Below are positions 30,861 through 38,178 of a stretch of 64,000 nucleotides of DNA, piece after piece; the first letter of the stretch is position 1, and each line of letters begins with the position of its first letter. The DNA comes from Prolixibacteraceae bacterium UBA1413 (GTDB taxonomy: Bacteria > Bacteroidota > Bacteroidia > Bacteroidales > Prolixibacteraceae), in the NCBI GenBank assembly GCA_002304925.1, contig DBPT01000024.1:1-64000 (forward strand). The letters run 5' to 3'. The position numbers and the translations under genes were made by a program. The notes under the pieces were generated by a model. It was not told where the DNA came from. It saw nothing but the letters and a program-made list of their open reading frames with translations, and did no database searches.

Positions 30861-32495
30861 ATGATTATAAACCGAACTTTCTGGTTGATCACCATCCTGT
30901 TGCTGTTGGTGGTCACAGGCCTCAGCCTCGATCTCCCGATGGTAGTGAATGCAGCCAAGTATGCCCAGGTAAGCCGGGAGATCCTTGACAACGGGGACTG
31001 GATCAATCTGACCATTGCCGGGGATCCATACGATCAGAAACCTCCGCTGATGTTCTGGATCGGAGCTTTGTTCTTCAGTATTCTGGGCGTTTCAACCCCG
31101 GTCTGGAAACTTTCCCTTTTGCTGGTATCGGGGGTCGGGATCTATTCCACCTACCGGCTGGGGAAACTCCTGTACGATGAAACCACCGGCCGCCTGGCCG
31201 CCCTTTTCTGGGCCACAAGCCTGGGATTTCTCTATTTCCACAACGACATCCACATTGATACCCTGCTCGCTGACACCATAACCTTTTCTATATGGCAGCT
31301 GGCTGCCTTTTTCAAATCCAAAAAACCGGCTCACTTTTATCTCGGAATGGCGGGAGCAGGCCTTTCCATGCTGGCAAAAGGACCTGTCGGATTAGCCATC
31401 CCCGCTTTTTCAACAGGATTCCACCTGATCATGCACAAAAAATGGAAAGAAATTCTGCATCCGCGATGGATTGCTGGCACCCTGATCATCGCCATTCTCA
31501 TCATCCCGGCCCTGGTGGGCCTCCTGAATCAATTCGGGCCCGAAGGGATAAAATTCTATTTCTGGACAAACAACATGGGCAGAATCACCGGTTCCTATGC
31601 CGGGAAAAACAACGACCCCTTCTTTTACCTCCACACCTCACTCTACGTTCTGGCTCCTTTCACAATCTTTGCCCTGTTCGGCCTTGGCCGGAAAATCGCC
31701 GGTTATTTCCGCGAAAAAGGGAAAGTCCCCCCCTCCTTTGAATTCTATACCCTGGGAGGAATCATCCCATTCTTTCTGATCCTGTCGGTAGCCCGGGCAA
31801 AAAATCCCCACTACCTGATGGCTGTTATTCCCCTTTTCATGATCCTTGCCGCTGCCTTTACCGCATCTTTTTCTTCAGACAGAATCGGGAAAAAAGTAAA
31901 AAAGGTGGTGACCCGATTGAATGTTTTCATGTCCGGGCTTTTCTGGCTGGTGATATTCCTTTTCGTCTTCTGGCTGTTTCCTGAAAAAAATCCCTGGTAT
32001 TGGGCCGGACTCGCGGTCTTCGCCGGAATTCTCATTTTCTTCGTCAGAACCTACCGGGGAATCTCAAGGCAAATCGCCATGTTGACCATAACAATCCTGG
32101 CATTTATGTTCAGCCTTAATGCCAGTTTATACCCGGCAATGATGAAATACCACGCTCCCATACATGCCGTAAACGACTTCAACCTTCAGGCGGCACCAGG
32201 TGAAAAAATCCATTGTTACCTACCTCCGGCACGCTACTGGGAAGTTTTCTTCTATAGCAAAAATCCCGGGAATTATGTGGTTACACAGGACCAGCTCCCA
32301 TCGCTGGTTTCACAGACGAAAGACTGGGTCTTTACCGATCAGAAGGGAAAAGACCAGATCATGAGAGAATCACCTGCATGTGAAATTGTACGTGTATACG
32401 ACCACAGCAGTCTGAGCAAGATAACACTCCCCTTTCTGATCCCGTCAACAAGATGTGAAAAACTCGAAAAACGATATCTTCTGCACCTTCCCTGA
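30861..32495 (+). CDS. GT39/ArnT-like membrane glycosyltransferase
   Basis: A 544-residue integral membrane protein of the protein-mannosyl / ArnT superfamily, which transfers a sugar from a lipid-linked donor on the outer face of the inner membrane. Near the N-terminus are the acidic residues typical of the first loop (YAQVSREILDNGDWINLTI, GDPYDQKPPLMFW), then about 11 hydrophobic helices and a small periplasmic C-terminal domain (from about 440). NDIHIDTLLADT and MLAKGPVGLAIP are also characteristic. Acceptor and donor are unknown; lipid A or protein glycosylation are both possible. It stands alone. Confidence 0.85.
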   Translation: MIINRTFWLITILLLLVVTGLSLDLPMVVNAAKYAQVSREILDNGDWINLTIAGDPYDQKPPLMFWIGALFFSILGVSTPVWKLSLLLVSGVGIYSTYRLGKLLYDETTGRLAALFWATSLGFLYFHNDIHIDTLLADTITFSIWQLAAFFKSKKPAHFYLGMAGAGLSMLAKGPVGLAIPAFSTGFHLIMHKKWKEILHPRWIAGTLIIAILIIPALVGLLNQFGPEGIKFYFWTNNMGRITGSYAGKNNDPFFYLHTSLYVLAPFTIFALFGLGRKIAGYFREKGKVPPSFEFYTLGGIIPFFLILSVARAKNPHYLMAVIPLFMILAAAFTASFSSDRIGKKVKKVVTRLNVFMSGLFWLVIFLFVFWLFPEKNPWYWAGLAVFAGILIFFVRTYRGISRQIAMLTITILAFMFSLNASLYPAMMKYHAPIHAVNDFNLQAAPGEKIHCYLPPARYWEVFFYSKNPGNYVVTQDQLPSLVSQTKDWVFTDQKGKDQIMRESPACEIVRVYDHSSLSKITLPFLIPSTRCEKLEKRYLLHLP

Positions 32496-32515
32496 CCTTT
32501 CAGATCAGGAAATTA

Positions 32516-32827
32516 TTACAGCGCCTTAAACCAATCCTGGAACAGCTGACCCAGCCAGGGTACGGGTTTCATTTCACCCGAAATTGACCAAATCAGGCTC
32601 ATCAGCCAGAAAATAAAGGAAACAATGCCTCCGATTATCCCGATTAACCAACCGATCAACGGTACCGTGGAAATAATCGACAGAGCAAAACCCAACAGAA
32701 TCAAACCCAGATTCTGCCTGATGTAATAGCTGGCATACTCCTCCTTTTGATTCATGTTAATAACCAAGGCAATAACCCAGCCAATAAAGAAAATGTGCGC
32801 CACAATAGCTTTCGTCTTTGCATCCAT
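32516..32827 (-). CDS. Small DUF4870-like membrane protein
   Basis: 103 residues from ATG 32827 (a TTG six codons upstream is less likely). Three hydrophobic segments: IVAHIFFIGWVIALVI, LILLGFALSIISTVPLIGWL and GIVSFIFWLMSLIWSI, with the motif YIRQNLGLILL after a short polar loop, as in DUF4870 and Tic20-like small proteins. Function unknown. It converges with the glycosyltransferase gene, only 20 bp apart. Confidence 0.7.
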   Translation of the reverse strand: MDAKTKAIVAHIFFIGWVIALVINMNQKEEYASYYIRQNLGLILLGFALSIISTVPLIGWLIGIIGGIVSFIFWLMSLIWSISGEMKPVPWLGQLFQDWFKAL

Positions 32828-32930
32828 TTGATTAGATTTTATCAATAATCAAATGTATAAATTTTCTTTCATTCAGGACGAAATAAATTTAGCAAGGCCA
32901 GAAATCGCTAACTTGCAGACGCTGAATTTT

Positions 32931-33014
32931 GTTACCGTGGTAAGCATATCGGTAACCGTTGCATGAGTACCGGTTGCTGTAGTTTGCGTACCGGTTACTG
33001 TGGTAAGCGTACAT
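32931..33014 (+). repeat. Four tandem 21-bp repeats
   Basis: Four degenerate 21-bp units lie head to tail: 32931-32951, 32952-32972, 32973-32993 and 32994-33014. The consensus is close to GTTACCGTGGTAAGCGTACCG; units 3 and 4 and units 1 and 4 are the most alike. The array ends 20 bp before the start of the next gene, so it lies in its promoter or leader region. The unit length of 21 (two helical turns, or seven codons) is notable. Confidence 0.75.
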
Positions 33015-33034
33015 TGATTAATCATATTTCATTT

Positions 33035-33427
33035 ATGATAGAACGTGACTTCCTCATGCGACAGCTGAAACAACTTTTCGCAGTTCTGCAGGAAATCATC
33101 CGCCACAGGAGGAAAGGGGATTTCATACGAGCTGCTGAAGAGATTCAGTTTTTTTACTCCAGCCTGAAAATTGAGGATGACATACGTTCCCTTTCCATTG
33201 CTGAGATGATGACTATACTCATTGACAAGAAGGAATTCACGGGCGAACAATTGGAGCTTATCGCCTTTGTTCTCAAGGAACAGGGGGAGATGGAAAGGGA
33301 TGCAGCGGTAAGAAGAGAACTTTTCGGCAAGGCATTTTTCATCCTGTCGAAAGTGGAACAGGAAAGCATGACCTTTTCAATGGATCGTCTGATGAAGATC
33401 GGCGAACTCAAGGAGTATCTGTCATAA
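33035..33427 (+). CDS. Small helical protein of unknown function (DUF6483-like layout)
   Basis: 130 residues from ATG 33035. An upstream ATG at 32963 would translate part of the 21-bp repeat array (residues STGCCSLRTGYCGKR), which looks unlike a protein start. The product is all helix: RDFLMRQLKQLFAVLQEIIR, then acidic and amphipathic stretches ending KAFFILSKVEQES. The order of segments recalls the DUF6483 family of Firmicutes, which is also uncharacterised. Its last six bases overlap the end of the convergent transporter gene. Confidence 0.65.
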   Translation: MIERDFLMRQLKQLFAVLQEIIRHRRKGDFIRAAEEIQFFYSSLKIEDDIRSLSIAEMMTILIDKKEFTGEQLELIAFVLKEQGEMERDAAVRRELFGKAFFILSKVEQESMTFSMDRLMKIGELKEYLS

Positions 33428-34330
33428 GAAAAAGAGCATGATGCCTCCCACCGTGATGATGGCGCCGGCGATCTCTTTCCAGTTGACCTTTTCTTTAAAG
33501 AGGATCACGGCAGGCGGGATTATCAGCACCGGCACAATGGCCATTATGGTGGCGGCAATTCCTGCCCGTGTATGCTGGACGGCAAGCAGGGAGAAGGAAA
33601 CTCCCAGGAAAGGCCCGAAAACGGAACCCAAGACAATCCGCTTCATGGCCGGTTTGTTGCGGAAAGCCCTGGCCACCATTGGCCATCGCTTCATCACCAG
33701 AATGATCAACAGAAAACCTGCCAATCCGCTCAACACCCTTATTTGCGAAGAAGCAAATGCATCATAACTGCCCATTCCCTTTTTGCTGAGCACAAGCCCG
33801 GCAGCCTGGCCTGCTGCCCCTCCCAGGGCCAGCAGAATGCCTTTTAGCGAATAGGAAGAAACGATTTTGCGCCGCAAGAGTCCCTGGCCGCTTTTTTCTC
33901 CTCTTTTCAGAACCACCATAACGATCCCCGTCAGGGTTACCGTCATGCCTAGCCAGTTCATGGGTGTCAGGATCTCGCCAAGCATCAGCCAGCTGATCAG
34001 GGCAGTGATGGGCGGCGAAAGCGACATGATAAGCATGGATATCCGGGCTCCGATCACCACAAATGCCTGGAAAAGAAGAAGATCCCCGACTACAAAACCC
34101 ACCAGTCCCGACAGGCTGAGCCAAATCCACCTCTCCAAGCCAGCATCCAGAGGAAGAAACATGCCCCGGGTAATCTTCAGATAGACGGCATAAAGGAAAA
34201 ACGCCAGGATGAGACGGATCAGATTGACAGACAGAGACCCTACCCTTTTCCCGGCCGATTCGAATGATAAACTGGTTACCGTCCAGAATATAGCCGTCAA
34301 CAAAGCTGAAAACTCACCCAAATAGCTCAA
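33422..34330 (-). CDS. EamA/DMT-family transporter
   Basis: 302 residues with ten hydrophobic helices arranged as two EamA repeats (about 5-137 and 160-300). The second repeat contains GGAAGQAAGLVLSKKGM and ends VNWKEIAGAIITVGGIMLFFL, as in drug/metabolite exporters. Such carriers export amino acids, nucleotides or other small metabolites; the substrate cannot be told. Its 3' end overlaps that of the convergent gene by six bases (33422-33427). Confidence 0.88.
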   Translation of the reverse strand: MSYLGEFSALLTAIFWTVTSLSFESAGKRVGSLSVNLIRLILAFFLYAVYLKITRGMFLPLDAGLERWIWLSLSGLVGFVVGDLLLFQAFVVIGARISMLIMSLSPPITALISWLMLGEILTPMNWLGMTVTLTGIVMVVLKRGEKSGQGLLRRKIVSSYSLKGILLALGGAAGQAAGLVLSKKGMGSYDAFASSQIRVLSGLAGFLLIILVMKRWPMVARAFRNKPAMKRIVLGSVFGPFLGVSFSLLAVQHTRAGIAATIMAIVPVLIIPPAVILFKEKVNWKEIAGAIITVGGIMLFFL

Positions 34331-34474
34331 CGAAGATCCTCCGTAACGCTGAAATGAAGAGCAGGGACCATGTCCGGAATCCCCTTGCCCCCGAAAGTCA
34401 GTACCCGGGAGGAGAGGGATGGTGACAACTCAGGGCAATTATGGAAAAGCTTTTCCATCGCACTATTTTTATAC

Positions 34475-34504
34475 AAGAAAGGACGGGAGTTCCCGTCCTT
34501 TCTT
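34475..34504 (-). terminator. Hairpin terminator after the TlpA-like gene
   Basis: AAGAAAGGACGGGA (34475-34488) and TCCCGTCCTTTCTT (34491-34504) form a long perfect stem with a tight loop, starting four bases after the stop codon of the minus-strand gene. On that strand it is followed by a T-containing stretch. Confidence 0.8.
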
Positions 34505-34507
34505 ATG

Positions 34508-35602
34508 CTATGGCAGCAATTCAGCCACCTTGTCACGCAAACCCTGCGCTCGCAGGTTGCGGGCGATGATTTTTCCGCTTTTGTCCACCAGGATATTGGC
34601 GGGTATGGAACTGATGCCATACAGTGTTGCGGCTTCATTCTGCCAGTATTTCAGGTCAGAAACATGCGGCCAGGTGAGTTTGTCATCTTCAATGGCCTTT
34701 AACCAACGGTCACGGTCCTGGTCAAGGGACACCCCGAATACGCCGAATCCCTTCCCTTTGTAATCATTGAACACCGCTACCACATTGGGATTCTCCTGCC
34801 TGCAGGGACCACACCAGGCAGCCCAGAAATCAACCAACGTATATTCGTTCTGCGAATATATGTCCGACAGCTTTACAGGATTGCCATCCTTGTCATTCTG
34901 AACAAAGTCAGGGGCTATCTGGCCAATGGCCACCGCCCTGAGCTTAACAATCCTCTCTTTCAAGGTAATGACGGCAGGCACCACCGAGAGTTTAGGATCC
35001 AGAGCACTCACCAGGGAATCCAATTCCGCGACTTCCATGCCCGCTTGTAACTGCGTCAGAAACATGGGGGTCACCCAGGATGCCGGATTGTTCCTGACAA
35101 AATCGTGGATCTTCTTCTCCTGTCCCTCGAAAATCGCCCTCACCTCCTCCATGATCCGGGGAGCATTCACCGTGTCACCCGTCTGAAGCGCCTTCTGGTA
35201 CTCCTGGTACTTCGCCATCCCGGCCTCATTATCCTTGTCAAGTTCAGCCTTGATCGCCTGGTATTCATCATTGACAGGCGATCCCGAAATTTTAATGAGT
35301 TGCAGAGAATCCACATGCCCGGTCACCTTCATTTTTGTGTTCTCCACAAATAAAACGGCCCGCTGGTTCATCCCTTCCACATTCAGATAATAGATATCGG
35401 GAAATTCAACATTCCCCGTCAAAAGAGCAACCCCGTCAACAATCTCAGCCGTGTCTGTAGGAACAAAATTCCTGCCTTCACGCTGCTCCAGAAAAACTTT
35501 CCCCGTTGCACCGTCAAGCACCACTTCAATTTGATAGCCACCGGGCTTCGTACATCCGAAAGCAAGAGCCATCAACACAATAGCAAATAATTTACTCATC
35601 AT
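34508..35602 (-). CDS. TlpA-like thioredoxin-fold lipoprotein with DUF4369 domain
   Basis: 364 residues. Signal peptide with lipobox ending at C17 (LAFGC), an N-terminal DUF4369 domain (about 20-110; VVLDGATGKVFLEQREG), a helical middle, and a C-terminal AhpC/TlpA-type thioredoxin domain with the redox pair C264-x-x-C267 (WAAWCGPCRQEN). It is anchored in the periplasm-facing membrane and reduces disulfides; in the Bacteroidota such proteins are plentiful. The DsbD-like protein at 21410 could supply electrons. A terminator follows it, and a candidate promoter lies upstream at 35636-35669. Confidence 0.9.
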   Translation of the reverse strand: MMSKLFAIVLMALAFGCTKPGGYQIEVVLDGATGKVFLEQREGRNFVPTDTAEIVDGVALLTGNVEFPDIYYLNVEGMNQRAVLFVENTKMKVTGHVDSLQLIKISGSPVNDEYQAIKAELDKDNEAGMAKYQEYQKALQTGDTVNAPRIMEEVRAIFEGQEKKIHDFVRNNPASWVTPMFLTQLQAGMEVAELDSLVSALDPKLSVVPAVITLKERIVKLRAVAIGQIAPDFVQNDKDGNPVKLSDIYSQNEYTLVDFWAAWCGPCRQENPNVVAVFNDYKGKGFGVFGVSLDQDRDRWLKAIEDDKLTWPHVSDLKYWQNEAATLYGISSIPANILVDKSGKIIARNLRAQGLRDKVAELLP

Positions 35603-35635
35603 TTATATTTTCGTTTATCAAATGAATTAATGCTT

Positions 35636-35669
35636 CAAAAATATAAAAATCAGGATTTTAATTCCACAA
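35636..35669 (-). promoter_or_regulatory. Candidate promoter of the TlpA-like gene
   Basis: On the minus strand GTTG (TTG at 35669-35667) is followed after 23 bp by TATTTTTG (35643-35636), about 33 bp before the start codon. The spacing is slightly long for the consensus. Confidence 0.4.
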
Positions 35670-35802
35670 CAACGTAAAATTTACTGTTATTAAAATATTA
35701 AATCTCTTATCCCGAAGTTCATTGCTGAACAACCAGGTTACAACACAAGCCGGTTGTGACAGAACGACCGGAACAGCCCGATCCGGTATCAGACAAATAT
35801 TC

Positions 35803-35824
35803 CTTACTGTAAAATGACAGTAAG
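35803..35824 (+). promoter_or_regulatory. Palindromic candidate operator of the NrtR-like regulator
   Basis: CTTACTGT-AAAATG-ACAGTAAG is a perfect 8-bp inverted repeat with a 6-bp spacer. It lies 12 bp before TATCTTTA (35836-35843), a near match to the -7 element, so it covers the -33 position of that promoter. A regulator bound there would block transcription of the regulator gene starting at 35872. A related half-site TTACTGT occurs at about 35681. Confidence 0.6.
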
Positions 35825-35871
35825 AAAAAATATCGTATCTTTAAACGCACAATATTTAACAATGCACCCCG

Positions 35872-36618
35872 ATGTTATTAAAGAACATATCAGTAGACTG
35901 TGTAATTTTTGGTTTTGACGGAGAACGGTTGAATGTTTTACTCTGGCAGGCCGATCCGCAATTGTTGCTCAAGGTAGTCCGGGAGAATGAAGATTATGAA
36001 CAGGTCAGGATTCTTTATGAAAGTCACCCGAGTTTACTGACAGACTATACCTGGGGATTAATCGGGGCCCATGTCCCTTATGAAACAGGACTTGACGAAT
36101 TTGCGCAGGACATCACCTCCGGCTCCACCGGTTTGAGAAACGTCTATCTCAGGCAGTTTCAGACTTTCGGAGATTGTAACAGAGTCGCCTATTACAGGGT
36201 GATCACCGTCGGGTATTACGCGCTGATCAATCCCCGGTACCACGATCTACAAATGTCACCCCTTACCCGGAAGATGATGTGGTTCGACATTGACCATCTG
36301 CCCCGCCTATGCTTTGACCACGAAAAAATCATCATATCGGCCCTGAATCATCTCAGGGAATCGGTAAAATACCATCCCGTAGGATTCCATTTGCTACCTG
36401 AAAAATTCACGCTTACCGAACTTCAGACGATGTATGAAGTTATTCTGGGTGAAAAACTGGACATCCGCAATTTCAGAAAGAAGATTCAAAAGATGGATTT
36501 TCTGCTCGAGAGCGGTGAAAAACAGGTAAATGTACCCCATCGGGCAGCCAGACTGTACAAGTTTGATAAGGACAAATATGAACTTCTGGTAAAAGAGGGC
36601 CTCACCTTCCGAATTTGA
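35872..36618 (+). CDS. NrtR-like Nudix-fold transcriptional regulator
   Basis: 248 residues. The N-terminal Nudix fold (about 1-150: NISVDCVIFGFDGERLNVLL, GLRNVYLRQFQTFGD) is followed by a winged-helix domain (about 165-245: FTLTELQTMYEVILG, DIRNFRKKIQKMDFLL), as in NrtR/AraR regulators. The Nudix catalytic box is degenerate: where hydrolases have RExxEE, this protein has FAQDITSGSTG, so it probably binds a ligand without hydrolysing it. In Bacteroidota, relatives respond to sugars such as arabinose; ADP-ribose compounds are the ligands elsewhere. No sugar or NAD gene is adjacent, so the ligand and targets are unknown. Self-repression through the palindrome at 35803 is inferred. Confidence 0.85.
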   Translation: MLLKNISVDCVIFGFDGERLNVLLWQADPQLLLKVVRENEDYEQVRILYESHPSLLTDYTWGLIGAHVPYETGLDEFAQDITSGSTGLRNVYLRQFQTFGDCNRVAYYRVITVGYYALINPRYHDLQMSPLTRKMMWFDIDHLPRLCFDHEKIIISALNHLRESVKYHPVGFHLLPEKFTLTELQTMYEVILGEKLDIRNFRKKIQKMDFLLESGEKQVNVPHRAARLYKFDKDKYELLVKEGLTFRI

Positions 36619-36671
36619 TGCCGGGTTAAACCTTTCCTCTTACTTGTTGTCCTATTAAGAAAAAATTCACA

Positions 36672-37220
36672 ATGCAGAATTCCGACCAGGAACTGACAGA
36701 GAATCTGCGAAAGGAGGAAACCCGTGACCGTGCCTTCCAGGAACTGGTTTTAAAATACCAGGAGCGGCTCTACTGGCATATTCGGAAAATCGTTCTCAAC
36801 CATGACGATGCCGATGACGTTCTGCAAAACACGTTTCTGAAAGTCTGGAGAAACATTGGCCAGTTCAGGGAAGAATCCTCCCTCTTCACATGGCTTTACC
36901 GCATCGCTACCAATGAATCGCTCACCTTCATCAATTCCCGGAAACGGCATACCCTGATTTCGATGAACGATGTCAGCGATTACCTCAAGGATCGGCTTGA
37001 ATCTGATGAATTCTTCGAGGGAAGTGACATTCAGAAAAAGCTGCAAAGTGCTATCGTGACGCTTCCCGAAAAACAACGCCTGGTTTTTAACATGCGTTAT
37101 TTCGGCGAAATTCCCTACCAGGAGATGTCAGAAATCCTGAATACCTCGGTGGGGGCCCTGAAAGCATCCTACCATCATGCCGTGAAGAAAGTGGAAGACT
37201 ATATTTCAAATCTCGAATAG
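36672..37220 (+). CDS. ECF-type RNA polymerase sigma factor
   Basis: 182 residues with complete regions 2 (FQELVLKYQERLYWHIRKIV, DDADDVLQNTFLKVWRNI, FTWLYRIATNESLTFINS) and 4 (ALQSAI-type start, LPEKQRLVFNMRYFGEIPYQ, EMSEILNTSVGALKASYHHA). In contrast to the remnant at 7676, the recognition helix in region 4 is intact. It heads a three-gene group with a membrane protein and a CpxP-like protein, an arrangement expected for envelope-stress or metal sensing. It starts 53 bp after the NrtR-like gene, perhaps with its own promoter. Confidence 0.92.
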   Translation: MQNSDQELTENLRKEETRDRAFQELVLKYQERLYWHIRKIVLNHDDADDVLQNTFLKVWRNIGQFREESSLFTWLYRIATNESLTFINSRKRHTLISMNDVSDYLKDRLESDEFFEGSDIQKKLQSAIVTLPEKQRLVFNMRYFGEIPYQEMSEILNTSVGALKASYHHAVKKVEDYISNLE

Positions 37221-37276
37221 GTTTTGTAATTAAACTTTTTATCCTTAAAACAGTCAATACAATAAAATTAACAACA

Positions 37277-37714
37277 ATGGATTTTTCAGAAAAGATACCG
37301 GCTAAACTGGCTGAAGCAGGCAAGGAGTTGCCATTCGCTATTCCCCCCCGGTATTTCGATGATTTCCCTGCCCGGTTAAAGGCAAGGATCGACAAAGAAT
37401 CGCTCCGGGAGGAGCCCCGGAAAGTGAGGATGTATGATTACCTCAGGCCGGTACTCGGACTGGCTGCAGCTTTTGCCGCCGTTTTCTTGCTGGTGTTCTT
37501 TCCCGTGAAACTGATCACCCAGCCGGCCCTGACGGCGGAGGCATCTTCCGATGCCCAGAATATCATTAACCTGGTGGAACATGTCGATGACCATACGTTC
37601 TTCTCCCTCCTGGAAGGCGAAACCGTCCATGACACCATTTCAGATGACGCCCTCGAAAGTTACCTTGCCGCGAATTTCAGCGATTACGACATTTACCTTG
37701 AAATTCATAAATAG
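37277..37714 (+). CDS. Putative anti-sigma factor, single-pass membrane protein
   Basis: 145 residues: a cytoplasmic N-terminal part (about 60; IPPRYFDDFPARLKARI), one membrane helix (VLGLAAAFAAVFLLVFFPV) and a short periplasmic tail with several acidic residues and a His pair (VEHVDDHTFF). It shares no clear zinc anti-sigma motif. Its position right after an ECF sigma gene and before a CpxP-like gene makes an anti-sigma role likely, but this is contextual only. Confidence 0.65.
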   Translation: MDFSEKIPAKLAEAGKELPFAIPPRYFDDFPARLKARIDKESLREEPRKVRMYDYLRPVLGLAAAFAAVFLLVFFPVKLITQPALTAEASSDAQNIINLVEHVDDHTFFSLLEGETVHDTISDDALESYLAANFSDYDIYLEIHK

Positions 37715-37720
37715 AAGACC

Positions 37721-38167
37721 ATGAAAAAATCCATAACTATCCTCATTCCGGCACTTCTCATGATCGCCCTGGCGGTTTCCGCCCAGCGAAAGGAGGGTCC
37801 CGATTTTGATAAATTCAAAAGCCAGAAAATAGCATTCCTGAGCGAAAAAATGAACCTTACCCCTAAGGAAGCACAGAATTTCTGGCCGGTATACAACCAG
37901 TTTGAAAAAGAAAGGATGGAAATTCAGATGCAACGACGAGAACTAGAAATGAAAACCCGTGATGAAAGAGTGTCATTCACCGATCAGGAAATCATCAAAA
38001 TAACCCGTCAAATTTCAGCCACCTATAAAAAAGAAGCGGAAAGTACTGAAAACTATAATGAAAAATTCCTAAAAATCCTTCCTCCGCAAAAGGTGTTGCT
38101 GTTGTACCGCGCCGAAAACCAGTTTCGTTTTCACATGTTCGACCAATACCGCAACAGACGGAACTAG
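37721..38167 (+). CDS. Periplasmic helical protein, Spy/CpxP-like
   Basis: 148 residues: a signal peptide (MKKSITILIPALLMIALAVSA), then a charged, helical protein with KIAFLSEKMNLTPKEAQNFW, VYNQFEKERMEIQMQRREL and a final QKVLLLYRAENQFRFHMFD. The LTPKEA segment resembles the LTxxQ motif of Spy/CpxP proteins, which act as periplasmic chaperones or dampen stress signalling. It is six bases after the membrane protein gene and so surely cotranscribed with it. It probably takes part in the stress response controlled by the sigma factor. Confidence 0.7.
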   Translation: MKKSITILIPALLMIALAVSAQRKEGPDFDKFKSQKIAFLSEKMNLTPKEAQNFWPVYNQFEKERMEIQMQRRELEMKTRDERVSFTDQEIIKITRQISATYKKEAESTENYNEKFLKILPPQKVLLLYRAENQFRFHMFDQYRNRRN

Positions 38168-38178
38168 TATTCCGAACT

